Part shown: positions 26,142 through 44,459 of the stretch, piece after piece
Numbering within the stretch: position 1 is the stretch's first letter
Layout of the letters: each line of letters starts with the position of its first letter
Assembly (NCBI GenBank): GCA_026929865.2
Contig: CM049416.1
Location: forward strand, 10,969,501-11,033,500
Direction: 5' to 3'
DNA: 64,000 nt
DNA from: Hyperoplus lanceolatus
Lineage: Eukaryota; Chordata; Actinopteri; Uranoscopiformes; Ammodytidae
Notes under the pieces: generated by a model
Database searches by the model: none
What the model saw: the letters and a program-made list of their open reading frames with translations, nothing else
Told to the model about the DNA's origin: nothing
Translations under genes and position numbers: made by a program

Positions 26142-26176
<35 letters not shown>
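26142..26176. repeat. (CT)n microsatellite
   Basis: About 17 CT units. Confidence 0.97.
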
Positions 26177-26181
<5 letters not shown>

Positions 26182-27136
26182 CTTTTCTTTCTCAGTGAAT
26201 TTCTCTCACTGAACAGTCGCACTCCAGCCAAAATAGATGAGTCTGGAATGTTCCCACACTGCGCACAACGATGGATTACAGCAGCCCTTAATAGCATTGC
26301 GTGTTGTTGTTGTTGTTGTTTTTCATTCCCTCTGTATGAGAGTATTCTCTTATCTTTTCCTCTCTCTTCAGCAATTCATTTCTCCCCATGCTTATTCTCT
26401 CACCTATGCTAACAAAATATTTTGGTCTCTCAATCTACAGTGTTTCCATTTTTTCTTTTTTTATGGTAGGGGGGTGGGGGGATATCCAGTCATCTGCTTC
26501 TAAATTAGGCTATTCCATGCCATTGCCCAATTGCCCAACAGCACAAGCGTCCGACCACAGCAGTTAAACGGGGCAAAGGCTTCAGCCCTGCTTCTGCGTC
26601 CTACAGTAGAAACCCTCGCAATACTGTACCATCTGTGTGGACGAACACTGAGCATTTCTCTTGAAGCATACATATGTGTGTACTGCATGTATTGAGTGTG
26701 TGCAGTAAATACATCTGAGAGCCCCGGTGGGAAAAGAGTGTGTGTGAGTGTGTTTGATCACTAAAGGACAGGTGTACTCTATCCTACCTCCTGCCTCACT
26801 CTGATACACAGCAGCCATGGGCACACCTGCCTGCCTTCATCTCTCCTCCATCTATCTTTATACATCCTCTACAACCTCTCAGTTTCTGCCTCTTTCCTTT
26901 TCTCCCTTTCCCTGATTCTCTCACCTTTATCTCCTGTTTTGGCAACACAGGAGGCCAATGGAAGGGCTAAAGCTTCTCCTTTTCACCACTGTTTATCATT
27001 CCTCATATTTTTGCTCCTCTTCTCTCACTCACTCACTTTCTTGACTTCACTTGCAGCCTGGCTGGCTAACATTTTGAGCCAGCTGTGAGGTTGCAATCAA
27101 ACGAGCTCCTGCTAGACCCCCTGGAGCACTGCTGAC

Positions 27137-27139
<3 letters not shown>

Positions 27140-27213
<74 letters not shown>
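27140..27213. repeat. (CA)n microsatellite, about 74 bp
   Basis: About 36 perfect CA units. Confidence 0.98.
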
Positions 27214-27216
<3 letters not shown>

Positions 27217-27355
27217 AGCAAATGTGAATCAATAATGAGGCCTGGGTAGAAATTGTGAATCTTTTTGGTACTGATTTGGCTTTGGCTCCTGTATCGTTCT
27301 GTGTCAATCTCCTTTAGGATTTTCCTCTGCCTCTGGGGAAAGGTCATCACTCACT

Positions 27356-31099
<3,744 letters not shown>

Positions 31100-32355
31100 G
31101 CATTTCATCCAAGTTTAATTGTAACGTTTTCAGGTGTAACTTGAACAACATAAAGTGAGGCACATAGGGAATAATCAAGTGGAAAATGCCGATTGACCTA
31201 TTGGAAGCATCACAGTGAAAAAACAAAACGTGAAGGCAGTAATCCACTCCAAGGTTGCGGAAATGCGTGGGTTAGAGATCAAACACAGAAAATAAGATGG
31301 AAAAAATAAAAAATTAAGACGGTCAAAGAATATTATGAATATTATTGGTGACCGCATCAATAAAAAGCATTGGGAGAGTCTTGATTTGTCGTTTGGCATG
31401 ACAAGAAGTCACTGTATCAAGGAAAAGAGCAACAGAACGTGAATTACTTTTTCAACTCATTTGTGTAAACTAACAGGATGCAGAACAATACAGGGCTATC
31501 ATCTCATGAAGATGTATTGTTTCACAGCTGATACATCTTTCTTTGTTCACTTCAGGAATAAATGCATATGCAAAGTATTTAAACATGGTGAGGAAAAGAT
31601 TCCCGCAACAAGAATGCGAGGGTGGCACCTTGGTTAGACAATCCCTTGACAACAGTCATTAGGTCTACCCTATTGAAAGACTTGAGGAAGACACTGATCA
31701 CTTCCTTGGTCACATTGTAAAAAAAATGTTATGGGTGTGCGCTCATTCTGTGACTAAACATAAGAGGCAAAGCAAGGGTATATCTCATATAGATGAGAAG
31801 AAGGCATCCATATTAAAAGATAATCCCAAATTCATTTTCAAGGCATTTAAAGGCACCGTCATTGAAAAAAAGTTACACGTTGTAGCAAAAAAAAAAAAGC
31901 TTTCCCAAAAAATTATTTTACAGTCATCATAACAAAACAGTATTCAAAATCATAATAAACACACTCTCCCAATATATAATAAACTTATTTTTTAAACCCC
32001 ACCCCATAAAGATACCATTGGTTCCTACTTGCTTTCAGCCACTGTAATTGTGATGTTTTTTTTTTATCTGCATACAAATCATGCAAGAGGTAACTATATT
32101 CAGTTTTTTTCTCCCACATTTTGTGCTTAGCAATATAATATTGAGCCAGCGTTTTATCCATGAAATTACCAGCGAAACGTCTCGGCATCATAGCGATTGT
32201 ACATGAAGCAACAATACAGAAGGCAGTCACATTTCACTGATGGGGTAAAATCTGGTATTATTATTAGGTATATGATTGTGTTCTTGCTTTCTATAAGCAC
32301 CTTAGGCTTTTAAAACACCAGTCACAATGTTCAAAATGTCAACTCTCCCTCATTT
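31100..32355 (-). other. tmem168: Probable tmem168 3' untranslated region
   Basis: The stretch after the TAG is AT-rich, has no long frame and shows no clear transposon. On the minus strand an ATTAAA hexamer lies at 31119-31114, followed within about 50 nt by a T/G-rich stretch (tgctgtctgatgttgtggcc). That pair resembles a cleavage and polyadenylation site and would give a 3' UTR of about 1.25 kb. No canonical AATAAA was found in this interval. The end point is inferred. Confidence 0.35.
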
Positions 32356-32906
32356 CTAAGAGTGCACCAGTTTGATGCCCTGCCCAGTGTCCAGTATGGC
32401 TGGCGGGAACCAAGCTAGCTTACACCTCCTGAAGCAGCGCAGAAACACACTGCAGAGCCAGAACAGGTTGAGGCCACAACACCAGTTGGAGAGGTGCACC
32501 ATGGGATATGTAGCCTTGGGAAAGTGGGTCTTCCAGTGCTTGGCCACGTCGCTCCCGGTGGGCAGGTGGAGCGTGTAGTCGCTCCAGCGTTTTGACACGC
32601 CGTACATGGCCGCCACAGTCCTTCCCCTTTCCGACCACTGGGTGTCGTTTTCCGGGTTGCAGTTGAACTCCACCCATTCCGAAGTGAAGTCCCCGAGACA
32701 GGGGATGTCTCCTGCTTCAGGGTCCACCCCGGAAGAGGAGAGCTTGGCCCCCTGCACCGCTACATAGACGCCCTCCATCTTGCGTACCTCCTTCACCCAC
32801 GGGAGGGAGTTCTCTGTGTCCAGGACCAGGATGAGACGCGAGAAGTGGCCCGCATTCCTCTCCTTCCACAGCTCCAGCAACGTGGCCAGGTGGAAGCTCT
32901 CACCTC
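32356..32906 (-). CDS. tmem168: tmem168 coding exon 5 (residues 512-694 and stop)
   Basis: The terminal coding exon is 551 nt. Its acceptor tttgcag precedes GAGGTGAGAGC, completing the G512 codon, and the frame runs to a TAG at 32358-32356. It encodes [35 protein letters not shown], a variable loop, [20 protein letters not shown], a hydrophobic stretch containing [14 protein letters not shown], a basic RCFRRCK segment and the C-terminal block [13 protein letters not shown]. The end of the protein matches the family end, so the stop is authentic. Confidence 0.95.
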
Positions 32907-35900
32907 CTGCAAACAATATGGAGGTGGGGGGTTAGATAGTGAGGTGGATAGTCAATGTAAAAGTTTGTATTCCTAGGTTTTTGTAGATTTAAAGCTATAG
33001 TAAGTGACTTCTGTTGTCCCTGTGAGGAATTCTGAGGAATTACAACAACACTGTCGCCGCATCTACATGAAGTAAGCCTTTGGTGATTTCGCATGGATTC
33101 CATACCTTCTGGGGTACGTCCTGTTTTTTCCTTAGCAGTAGAATCAGCAACTGAAACATTTTCTTGTTCTTCATGTGTCAGGTTCATTTACATGTTAAGG
33201 TTTATACAACAGGCATTTCTGTATCCCCCCCCCCACCAATTCACCTATATATAGAGGAATACAGTGGCGGTAATAGAGTCATTATTGGTTCAGTCAGTGT
33301 AGTGTTCAAGGACATTTCCACAGGACACATGACTGTTGATGGACACTGTGTATTTGCAGTGATCAAACCTGTCAACTTTCACATTGCGAGACTGTCTGTC
33401 TGTCCGTCTTAACTGCTGTCATCGCATCACAGCAACATAAATTGCAAAAAAAAAGAGGCTACTTTCCAGATGGCATATCCAGAGCAGAAAAGATCAGAGC
33501 AGTGATACCTTGCCTGCAGATGTACCAAATTATTTTCAGTTTCCTTTAAAATCATCATTTGTTGTAGGGTAAGTGAATAAGAGCACAGGACAAAAAAGGA
33601 CCCCCCCACCGAGGACACATTACTAAAGCAAATTGCAGGCATGTGTCGACTGTGATCAGCAGAGTAAAGAAAATATAATTTAGGACTGTACGAAAACTGC
33701 CACACAATTTTTTTTGTTTATAGCTGCAGGAACCAGAGTGAACATGACTTGAAATCAGTGACTCTTCCCAATTTAGATTTCTGCTACCAAAGGAGCACTT
33801 GTACAATCTGTACAATTATCGCACAATCAACATAGACTGAAAAATGTGCCTTCAGGGTGGTGACACAGGGAGGTGATTATCTTTTCAATGGGGATATATT
33901 TTCTTGTATGCAGAGATAATGTGTCAAGTCATCTCTGAAAATTAGAGATGGAGGTGACATGGTGTTAACCTGCTGCCGTCCTCATTTCTGTTGAGGGGGA
34001 TGTGCTGCTTGTAACAGCCTCTCTCTCTCGTATGCAACCCTTCACTGAATTCTCTCTACTGGAACCAAACTCCAGTGCAAAAGCCCTTCACAGCAATTTG
34101 AAGTTTTTGCTTTCTAACTTTTTTTCTGCTCCGTGCAAAATCGCAATCTGTTTGACTGAGAGAAGGGAGAACTGACAAGAATGAGCAATGGAAATCAGGT
34201 AGAATATAATATGTACCTAATGCCCTCCAACAGAGCAGTTCTGCAGTAAATACCACTGTTTTGTTGTTGTATTCAACTTAACAAACTCACTATTCATTGT
34301 GATAATTGAAGGTGGCAAATTAAATCATTTTGATGTTGGCAAAAACTGTTTTTAACTTGAGGCAACAGAGTGACTGTCGGCAAGCTTTCATAGATACACC
34401 TGCTTTGAATGCAACAGCAAAGATGTTTGAAACTGCCCCAAAAAATAAATAATAATAATATAAATATATATTATTCTTGTTCTACATGAAAGTTAAACTG
34501 TGCTCATCTTCTTTAGTGATAAGATATTTTGAACAGGTAACTTTGAATAATAAATCATGATGCCCATCAAGAAAGCCACGATTTTTAAGACATGCACAGG
34601 GTTTTTCCTGGCTCAGAATGGGCCTTTGGGGGGTCAGTACGCAACCGACTTTTTTTTGGGGTCGCGACAGTAAAGGCAAACGGTTTGTGTATTTTAAGAG
34701 GGGTGTTGGGTTGGGAGAGGGGAGTTTCTGTCCAGCTCAAGAGCATTTCAGTCAGCCTGTCAATCACTGCGTTACCATGGAGCTCACTGACGCTTATGAA
34801 ATCACAATAAACAACCTGTAGATATGAAGTCAAAATACTAATAATGACTAGGCCTACCTGTTTAATAGGCTACTTTAATTGATCTAAACCATGGAAGAAG
34901 GTAGGGCTGCTCGATTATGAAAAAATCATAATCATGATTATTTTGAGTAATCACATGGTGTTATCACGATTATTAAAGACAGTTAATCATTGATTTAAAA
35001 ACATTATGCATATATTTTACTTTTAACAAGGTTTTTTTCTAATAACACCATGACTTTGGACTTTAAACAAAGGCCTAATTGAACTGAAAACAGGGAGAAT
35101 AGAAATAGGATAAATAATTGAAACATATTTTTAATAATTTAATAAAAATATGTCAAAATAAAAATAACCAGTTGTAAATGGTGTTGATAGGGCACGTCTT
35201 TTGCTAGCATTGAATGTAAGGGCATGATTTATTTATGTCATGGAGCTGGCTGGATAGGCAGTTGCATTGTAGTGTTGACAGTTGTGGTGGCAGGAGTTAA
35301 GGAGCTTTAAACTTCCTGTGTTTTTATTCATTGATTGCTTGGTCATAGATCACTATGACTCGACTTAAAGTGAATAAACAAATTGGTCGGGATGTTTAAA
35401 GGTGCAGATCAGGTCGTATATCACTTTTCTTTCTCTCTCTGTCTCTCGGTCTCGTATGTCATGTTACTCGCGTGTCCGCGCGTGACAAATATTGCAATTT
35501 TTTTTAGTTTGTTGTGAGTCTGAAGTGTTTTCAGACAACACAATTAGTTTTACCTTTATTCTCGTCATCTAGAAGTTTTTCAAAACACCCGGCAATGCGC
35601 AACATCTCCCTTGTACTCTCTGGACTAGCCGTTAGCGAAACTATCAGGTGAGGGAGGGGCCGAGCGGAGCTCACGGCTGAAAGGGTTTGCTGCATTTATA
35701 AGCCTGCATGCCCCGGCGAGCGGAACAATGATAGTTTAATAACGATTATCCCCGACCTGATTTCTTTTTTTTACAACTGAGATTGCAAGTAATATGACTG
35801 GAATGGCGTGGAAATGGAAACACATTTGGAGCCGTTTTAAGTAGATTTTTATTTATTTATCCAAAAAAAAAAAAAAAAAACACTTTGGCGCTGAGGATTT

Positions 35901-38900
35901 TACTTTGGGGGGCGCTAAAATTCCTTTGGCGGGCGCCAACATTTTTTGAATGCAGGAAAAACCCTGCATGCATCAAACATCAATGTTGTCAGATAATATG
36001 ATATCTAACACCATTTAATATGCCTAAGTGGAGATGTTAAAAACGTTTTGTCAACTGTATATTTGTACAACTGCCACTTGGAGTGACAAAAGAGGGACAC
36101 TTCAACATATTTTCAATAACATTTTCTTTTGCCTACTATTTTTAAAATGTATCCATTAGTCACAGCAATCCGTTTTAACCACTTCTTTTATACCATCTAC
36201 TTCATTTTATATGTTATATTAAAAAGGGACTCACACCGATATTGCAATCGTGAATTACAGCACAATCATACCATCCCTCCAATGCCCCACCCCCTCATTC
36301 CCATCCCCGGAGTTTTTTTTTTATTTTAATTTTTTAAGAAACTTTATTTACACAAGCAGATTTACAACCTACTGGTCTGCCACAGGCCCCCAGGATGCTG
36401 CCTTCTCCGAGTAGCCAGCATGGACTAGTGGCCAACCCATTGGTACTGCATGCTGTGAATGGGAGCTTATTTTCCATGGAGCCCTGAGGCAGATTTCCCC
36501 GTCCACACAATACAAGCGGCGAACAAGATTGTGTCTCCCCAAATTTTTTCTGGATATCAATCATAGGCTCATACTTATCTTTAGACCATGTACTAATAAA
36601 ACTGAAGTTTTCTCGTTTAAAAACGCCACCTCAAGCGTTTTATTAGCCCAACGGCTTTCAACGTCTTTCAGTTTGTTTTCGCGGGAGAAGGAGGGGTGGG
36701 CAGCCGTAGGCAGCTGAATAGAGTCGTAGTGAAACAAATGTTTCGGTTTTCTGCTCCGGCCTCCGAGAGGGCTCAGTGTTTCTTTATAGGTCCATGACTC
36801 TTTCAGTGCGAGGCTCCATTAACTTCTCGTGTCTGAGGTTTTTTCCTTTTACTTAACATGAAGGACGTTGATGATTTTTAGGCATGTGACTTTTTAACAT
36901 TACAGTCGCCGAGGGATTTGTAGACTGGTTCAGCTGTTAGTCGCGTGAGCTCAACTCTCACGTTCCTCTGCTTGCGATCATTGCGATTCACTATATTGAT
37001 CCATTTATTGAAAAGATCCATAGGCAAAGGATGGGTGCATTACGGGATCATGTACAAAAACTAGTTGCTCATCCAGCGGCAGCTTCACCATCACCTCCAG
37101 CTGTGCTGATGAGCTCTAATAATCTCTAATGGGTACTATGCCATTTGCGCTACCCATGGTGTGGAAAACACCAAAACACACATCATTGAAATGCCTGTAA
37201 CAGGCACGGATGTATTGATTACTTGAATGATTATGGGAGACCTACGTAATTTTTATAATATTGTTAGTGTAATATAACCATTTCAGTTACGTTGGTTTTT
37301 AATTTTGCAGTTGCTTGTTAAGTTATGTATGACAGTTAACAATGTTGGTGTATTATAATTGATTATGCTGTTATAGGCTACTCCAACTTCGTTGCTGTTC
37401 AATATGTAACCATTTATTTTTATATCATATCTGTCTGATTTATTGCACACACACGTTCAAAAGAATCAGGTCAACAAACCAGTGGCTGCGTTTAACAACT
37501 CTACAGTGGCTGCACTAACATTTTGCCACTTTTATTTTGGAACTGCTCATCCCAGAGTTTTAAATCACATTGAAGATTAACTAATTCTGCAATTGCTTTA
37601 ATCCATGATTATTATTTTATAATCAGGTTATTTAATTTAAAACGTGTTGCTTGCTGGTTTCCATGTCTTTTTATAGTTGTTATAGTTCCATGTGGGTCAT
37701 TTCAGACTCTTTCGCTTCTTAACAACTTGAATGAATCAGTGAGTTCCCTGAATGAAAATGTAAATAGCCTACAAGGTGTTTTTCTTTATCTGGTGTTATG
37801 GAAATATATTTATATATAATCTATATACATGTTAAGCCTGTTGTGGACTTGCAAATGTTTGTGTTTCATGCAACAGGTACAGCAACAGGTACAGTTTACT
37901 ATATATTTTTGAAAAATTGCTGACATTCTTGATTCTTATTGATAATTGTGCCTTGAGTCTTGCTTGAAAGCAATAAACATCTTAATTACTTAACTTGAAT
38001 GTTTTCAACTGGTATTTCGTTGCCAACTCTCATCTGAACCAGACAGCCTGATTTTCAGTTCCAAAACAATAGGTCAAAAAGGGACAAACTAATATTCTTT
38101 AAAAAAGGATTGTTTAACTGTAACTGTTTAACTTTACATTGAATTTTTAAGCTTGTGTAATTTGTAATATAACTGATACCCACAGCAGGAAAATAAAACT
38201 AATTCTTACCCATTCTGATTAGGCAATTGCTTTGACAACCACACATTCGGTCTTATAATTAAACTTTAAAAAGCTCACTTTGGCATTTGAACATTTGTTT
38301 GCTTTATTTCAATAGAGCACTAAGAACTATGCTCACTACCTAACAGCACACGCTACGAAAACAGCGCTAACCCACTATCTGGTTTAGCTTACATTAGCTA
38401 ATAGTGCTGCCCTGATGGCAGGAGTAGTCTTCGTTTAGAACTTGTGAATCACTATATTACTTAACAACAACGGGGTGTCATTTTAAGATTACATACAGAG
38501 AATCATCGGGGATATGTAATTTATACTTCCATGGTAGATAAACCATACAACTGTGCTCGTCTCCGCTTAGCTTCAGTTTAGTTTACGGCATGGACATATT
38601 AGACTGTTACACTGCTTTCTTCATCCAAGAACGTCAGTGAAACGTACACTGCGCGTCACGCTTAAGGGGCGTGTTGGCACCGTGTACGCGGAAGCGAATA
38701 CTTCCTGTATGGTCGCCCTGCGCCAATGAGCAGCTTTCATAGGAATGAATGGCTTCAACGTTCCAACGGTTTTCAGTCCGCTGTCCATTTCTTTATAGGT
38801 CCATGGTCTGCCATCGTCAGTCGCTACTTGCTACTGTCTGCCGTGGAATCAAAACAAACCCTCTAGTTGAGGACGCGCCTTGATGACGTGCTCCCGAATG

Positions 38901-41900
38901 CACAATACAGAAGCAGACGGCAAATAGACAGGTTTGTCGGCCAATCAAATCGTTCGGTCCGAATAATATCATTGGTTGAAGTTTTCACAAAATATTATGA
39001 GATTGAAATTATTGTTTGTTTTTATTCCTGGTGGGTCTGTCTTGCATTTGAGAGTGTCATTACCTTATTAATACCATTTTAACCTAATCCAAAAAAAGTG
39101 TAAAAATGCAACAAAGGTAAGTGTAGCTTTAAGTTGTCATGACATGTAATGTTCCAAATTATAATATCAATTTTTTTTTCCGAATTATATGATTTTAAAT
39201 AATTCTACAGTAATGTGTAGCCCAGATTAGCACGCACATGTTGGTACGGCAGTCAAATGAAAACTAGCTGAAATAAGCCTGACAATTATTCCTCTAAGTT
39301 TCAAGATGGCATCCACAGAAATGAAATGAATGAGAAGGGGGTTTGAACTATGAGAATTGCCCAAGTACTCTCACCTGCTAGAACCCAAGCCCCGTTGCCT
39401 TTGTGTGTGTGCCCGCTGTAGAAGATCAGGTAGGTGTCGTGGCGGGGCCCGTCTTCAGTGCGCAGCTCCAGAAAGTTGCGCAGCTTTGTCAGCAGTGCCT
39501 CCATGGTGATGCCGCTGGTGGAGTAGTCACAGCCAAAGGTCTGGATCATGTGGTGGGAGAAGAGGCGCTGCACGTTGTTCAGCATGCCTGTAGAGCGCAA
39601 GTTCAGCTGCTGGACCTGCTCCGGAGGCAGCAGGGTGGGCTGGCCGTCAGCACTGGACAGAAAGGACAGAGAGATGGATGGTGGTGAGTATGGTTCAAAA
39701 TGTTTATCGATACCGATTACGATTCCTCGACTTCAATACCGGTTCCTGAACGATCATTTTTTTCTACGCCAATTTGATGAAATCAGTTTTAACAAGATGA
39801 CATTACACATTGTAGTAAAAAACATTTGACAAAATATCAATACATAATAATTTGAATGAGCTGAAATTGTAGTAACTGCCTCCAGATTACCACCAATGCC
39901 CTATCTCCTGAGCCACTGCAGACACACAGCCACACAGCCAATCACCAACACTTTTAGATCTTGGCATTTTTTTCGATCGGATTTCGGTCGGTGCCAAATA
40001 AGTATTGAACTTCGATACCAAGCCCTAGATGCGAGTAGGGATGTCACGATAACAGAAATGTAATAGTCGATACCAACACCAGTGAGAATCCAAGATTCTC
40101 GAAACCCAATTTGATACCACGGTAAGAAACAAACAAAAACAAAACAATGAATCCCAGGTACATCAACATACACACCATTATAACACACCTTTTAAATTAT
40201 TTAAAAACAACAACAACAACAACAACAACAGCAACAACAACAACAACAGTGGCATGTAGCCATCAAGCAATAAAAAAAAAAAAAAAAAACTAGTGGTATT
40301 AACATTACAAAAAACAACTGCCCAATCCCATTTCATTGCTTCACAGGAGTTTTCTGTAGTATTTTTTTGTGCCTCTGAAAACCTGTGTGTTGTTGTCGTT
40401 ATCCTGTGCAGGTGTGGGGCGCATACACCAGGACTTGGGGTACTGTAGAAAAAAACGAGTACTATCACATTTTTCAGAATGTTGGTGTTGACTAGTATCA
40501 GTTCTCATGACATCCCTAGCGGTGAGGAGAAACAAATTAAATACAAAAATTGGATATTTTGGATCTTTTCTTATTTTTTTGTATATCTACTCCGAGGTAG
40601 TCTCAAGTTAGGTGGCTTGTCAGAGACATGAGTGAGAAGTTGATAGTTTGACATGCCGGGGGTGGAGTAGCTGTCAGCATCGCCGCGGATATAGAGAGAG
40701 AGAGGAGACAGAGAGAAGGGGATGAGAGGAGATTGGGGGAAATGAGATTAGCCTCAGGGATCCAAAGGGAGTCAAAAATGAAAGAAAATAAAACGTCAAG
40801 AAAAGGTGGGCGGTATAGAAAGGAGAGAATTGAGCAGGGCGACAAGAAATAAAGAGTGGTAGCCGAGGTTAAAGATAGCTGAGGGCAACAACGTGATTTT
40901 AGAAAAAAGTGTGTGTGGATGCATGTGGCACCGAACCCTGCCTGGTAATAACAAGTGGATGATAACACAGAGGGGAAACACCCACGCACACACAAAGTCA
41001 AGGCTGGCAGTTAATCAATGGAGCCATACATTTTTTCCACCCTATCTCTTGACTTGATGTTATTCAAGGCCCATGTGGATGGCAAAATCACACCTCACTC
41101 TTATAGACATCTGCATAAGTCTTCAGTCGCATTACTGTTCCCCTATTGTCACCATCAACCTCCTTCATCTTTATCTAATGTAAATTGTGTTAAGCCTGCT
41201 TTCCACTAGATGTTCTTTTGTGTGGTATTGGAAAATTGCAACTCAAGTTCGGGTGAAATGTAGAAGCCTGCAGTAAAAAGGTATACTACGCTACGTCAAG
41301 AAAATGAAATGCTGCAACCTTCGCATGGCTCACCGTTCACCTAAACCCATCTGATCTTTGCAGGTCTCAAGGCACCTGGGGTAGTAAAGTCCTGTAGTTT
41401 GAGATTCAGCCCACATCTTTCCCCTCTTTCATCCCTTTAAAGAAGAAAATCCTGTCCCCTTCTCGACAGCTCTCTCAGAGCTCCATCTCTCACTCGACCA
41501 CTTTCGTTTGTGCCTTTTTTGCTTTTTACCACCACTCTCCCTCCTTCACTGTTTACAACTCCAGCCCTCTCCTTGTGTATTTTTCATTCCCGTCATCTCA
41601 CCCTTTTTTTTTTTTAACCATACGCCCCTGCCCACTCCTCCCCCCTTCCCCTGTAATCTCCAGCGGGGGCTCTTGTCATTGTGAAAACATGATCTGCAGC
41701 CATCAAACGGCTCGATTATACACTGCCGCATTCTCATCATGCTCTCAGTCCTCCCTGTGGACCGCTGCACTAACAGCCTCGCATACAGAGCGTCCACGGC
41801 TCCAACTGGACATGGGCCTGCATCCAAAATCACCTGGAGAGTTAAACTTAAAGTAACGCTGGCGTCCACCTGCTCTGAATGCTAAAGCTTACTATATCAG

Positions 41901-44428
41901 CTAGAAAAAGGTTCAACATCCAGAGTAGAAATAAATCCATCAACCAGTCAAAAAGGGCCTGATTTCAAGACCTCAGAGGGGCTCTCAAAAGGTGGGAACA
42001 CTGATGTGTAACTGATGGCGAGCTTCTTCTGCCATTTAGAATTCACAGACGTGGCGGCGTTATCGTCACAACTAACTAGACTTCTAAAAAAATAAATATA
42101 TATATACATATATATACATAAATAAAGAGATATTTAAATATATAAGCCTTGGCCGACTGAGAGGGCACCGGGAAAAGCAGCAGGCAGCAGCTAATGGCTA
42201 ACCGCTCCAGCTGAACAGCTTAGTATGCAGCGGAGAGAGCAAGGCAACAATCCCTTAAGGGCCCAAACATTAGAGGCATGTTTATGCACATTTATTGGCC
42301 TATTTATCCAGTTGGTTTTGTGTTAACTGAGGAGGGAGCTGGAATGAGTGATCATATTTAGCAAGCGCCTGTGAAGCCAAGAAAAGGGCTTCGGCGTGGG
42401 GGCGAAGCCGGTCCGGTGTGTTTGTATATGTGCAAATGCGATGTGTTCAGCTGCCGTGTAAGTTGTGATGAGCCGAGTGTCGAGTGCTACAGCTGGGAGT
42501 GCACACGCTTGTGCTACAGATCTAAAACAAATATGAAACATTCACTATGACTGCAGATTACTGAGGAAACTCATTGAGACGGTTGTCAGTGGTGCTCAAA
42601 CAATGAATAGACAAATGATTAGTGGATCGACAAACATGTCCCTGCAATTATTTTGATACTCAAATTAATTTTCTCTGGTTGTTATTTGTGAGCATTTGGC
42701 TTTATGTTGTCATAAGCATTCTAAACTGTCATTTTTTGGGTTAATTTCACTATTTTATAGCAATGATTGATCGGCTGGTTAATTGATGATGAAAATAATT
42801 TCAGTACTAATTGACAGAAAATCTATTGACAGACATTTTCATAATTGCCAAAGTCATCTTTTGAGGCAAAACCATCCTCAAAAACACCCATTTTGAATTG
42901 GTGGTCTGCTAAAGCTCTTCGTGCTTTGATCACTCTCTTGCATGTTGCCTGCTGCCACACCACCTCTCTGTAAGCTGCACTGTTGGTTGTTGCTAATCCA
43001 AAATGAGTTCATTGTTACCTGCAGTAGGCAGTAGGTATGACCAGGGCGTAGCCAACACAGGTTCCTCCCAGGCAGCTTCCCAGCTCGTGGAACAAGCCGT
43101 GGGCCAGAGACTCCAGAGGCAGCACCGCCAGCAGAGCACTGAGGAAGAGGCCGTTGGAGGGCTGCGGGAAAAAAAATATAACCCCCAAACATAATCATCA
43201 GAGTCACTTCCATTCAGCGCTTACAGCTCGGATGGACGCAATGTGACCCAGTTAATTGGCGGTGACACTTTGCAAGACACTTCTACAATGCGGGAGTGAC
43301 ACAGTGTTATTATCCCGGGACAAAACATGACGGGATCTAACTAAATGGGACACACACTATGTAGTGCATGACAACAGACTAAACATACATTGCAAGGATC
43401 CAATTCGAAACTGAATAATTCCTGCAGTTTGTGAGCCTGTGCCTTTAGTGTGTCCTCAAGTCGGTAAGAATAAATAGAAATTCTATCGTTTTTGTCGTGT
43501 ACTTTTAAAGTTTCTTTTATATAGATTTGAATGCTCGGAAAGTTATCTTGCCACATAAACAATTCTGTGCCATAAACTAATACACACACACACACAAATA
43601 CATAATGCCGTGTAGTGACATAAAGCAGATTTTGTGCAACGATGCACTGTTAAGCTTTAAGTAAAATCAATTTCTTGAGTCACTGTGATGGTGTACAATG
43701 CAATTTAGCATCCTAAAAAAAAAGAGAAAAAAATCCACTTTCATTTTAATAGCACGGCGATGTATCTGAGAACAAAAAAAAAATCAATACATGCACGGTT
43801 AAGTGGAATCACACTAAAGTTTGTAGAACAGCCTAGGGTAAGCCTGGGTTGAAATATGCGTTACACACATTCATTGAACTTTCAAGTTGTATACCCCATT
43901 CTCCAGTGCCCGAAAGCCATATTATAGGCAAAGAAAGCAGACATCAGTATAAAGGATAGACTTAGTTTACAGTATAATGCAGTGGCTCTCATAGGCTGGG
44001 AACTGATTTGCAGTAGTCGAGCCCAAGTTGCGGGAATAGGGCGGATGCCCACGAGCAGCTAGGCACTTAACAACATTGCATTCACAGGCAGACTTTCCGA
44101 TTAAGGAAGTCATTTCCATACAATTGCACAAAGGCGTCATTCTGCATTTTTTTCAGCCAATCCACACTTTCAAATGCATTTCCACACTGACTTTTTGAGA
44201 GAAAGATATAATATATACAATATAAATAATAGAGTCTTTGAACAGGAAAATGTGTTTGGGTGGGTCTTCCATATCAATTCAGTAGAAAGCAAAGTGACTC
44301 TAATGTAAGAACTGTGGCCTTAAACATTTGCATAGAGTTGAATCAACACCTCACTGAATATTCTTAGTTTCACAAAAGGCTGTGTGTATTGCTGAGAATG
44401 CATTAGATTATACTGGGGTTGCTGTCTT

Positions 44429-44459
<31 letters not shown>

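Larger units (their letters stand above)
24654..27139. other. Intergenic, no gene seen
   Basis: Pyrimidine-rich around 26100-26480 and 26830-27050. Short frames there are low-complexity and not credible genes. Confidence 0.5.
32907..39374 (-). other. tmem168: tmem168 intron 4 (about 6.5 kb)
   Basis: Largest intron, bounded by GTGAGA and tttgcag. It contains a MITE-like fragment near 32990-33110 (ttaaagctatagtaagtgac), a 1370-bp hAT-like element (34597-35966), a polyadenylated retrocopy-like segment (36313-36600), and a region with two copies of the word tttctttataggtccatg (near 36780 and 38790). The rest is AT-rich and unassigned. Confidence 0.8.
39653..43018 (-). other. tmem168: tmem168 intron 3 (about 3.4 kb)
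   Basis: Bounded by GTAACA and gtccag. It carries repeat debris: a copy with the wording tatcgatacc...gataccaagccctag (39690-40030), a MITE-like unit (40036-40518) with a (CAA)n block, a purine-rich tract (40680-40800), and a dispersed-repeat-like block with ttgatcggc and gatgatgaaaataat words (42570-42840). No extra coding exon is apparent. Confidence 0.8.
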
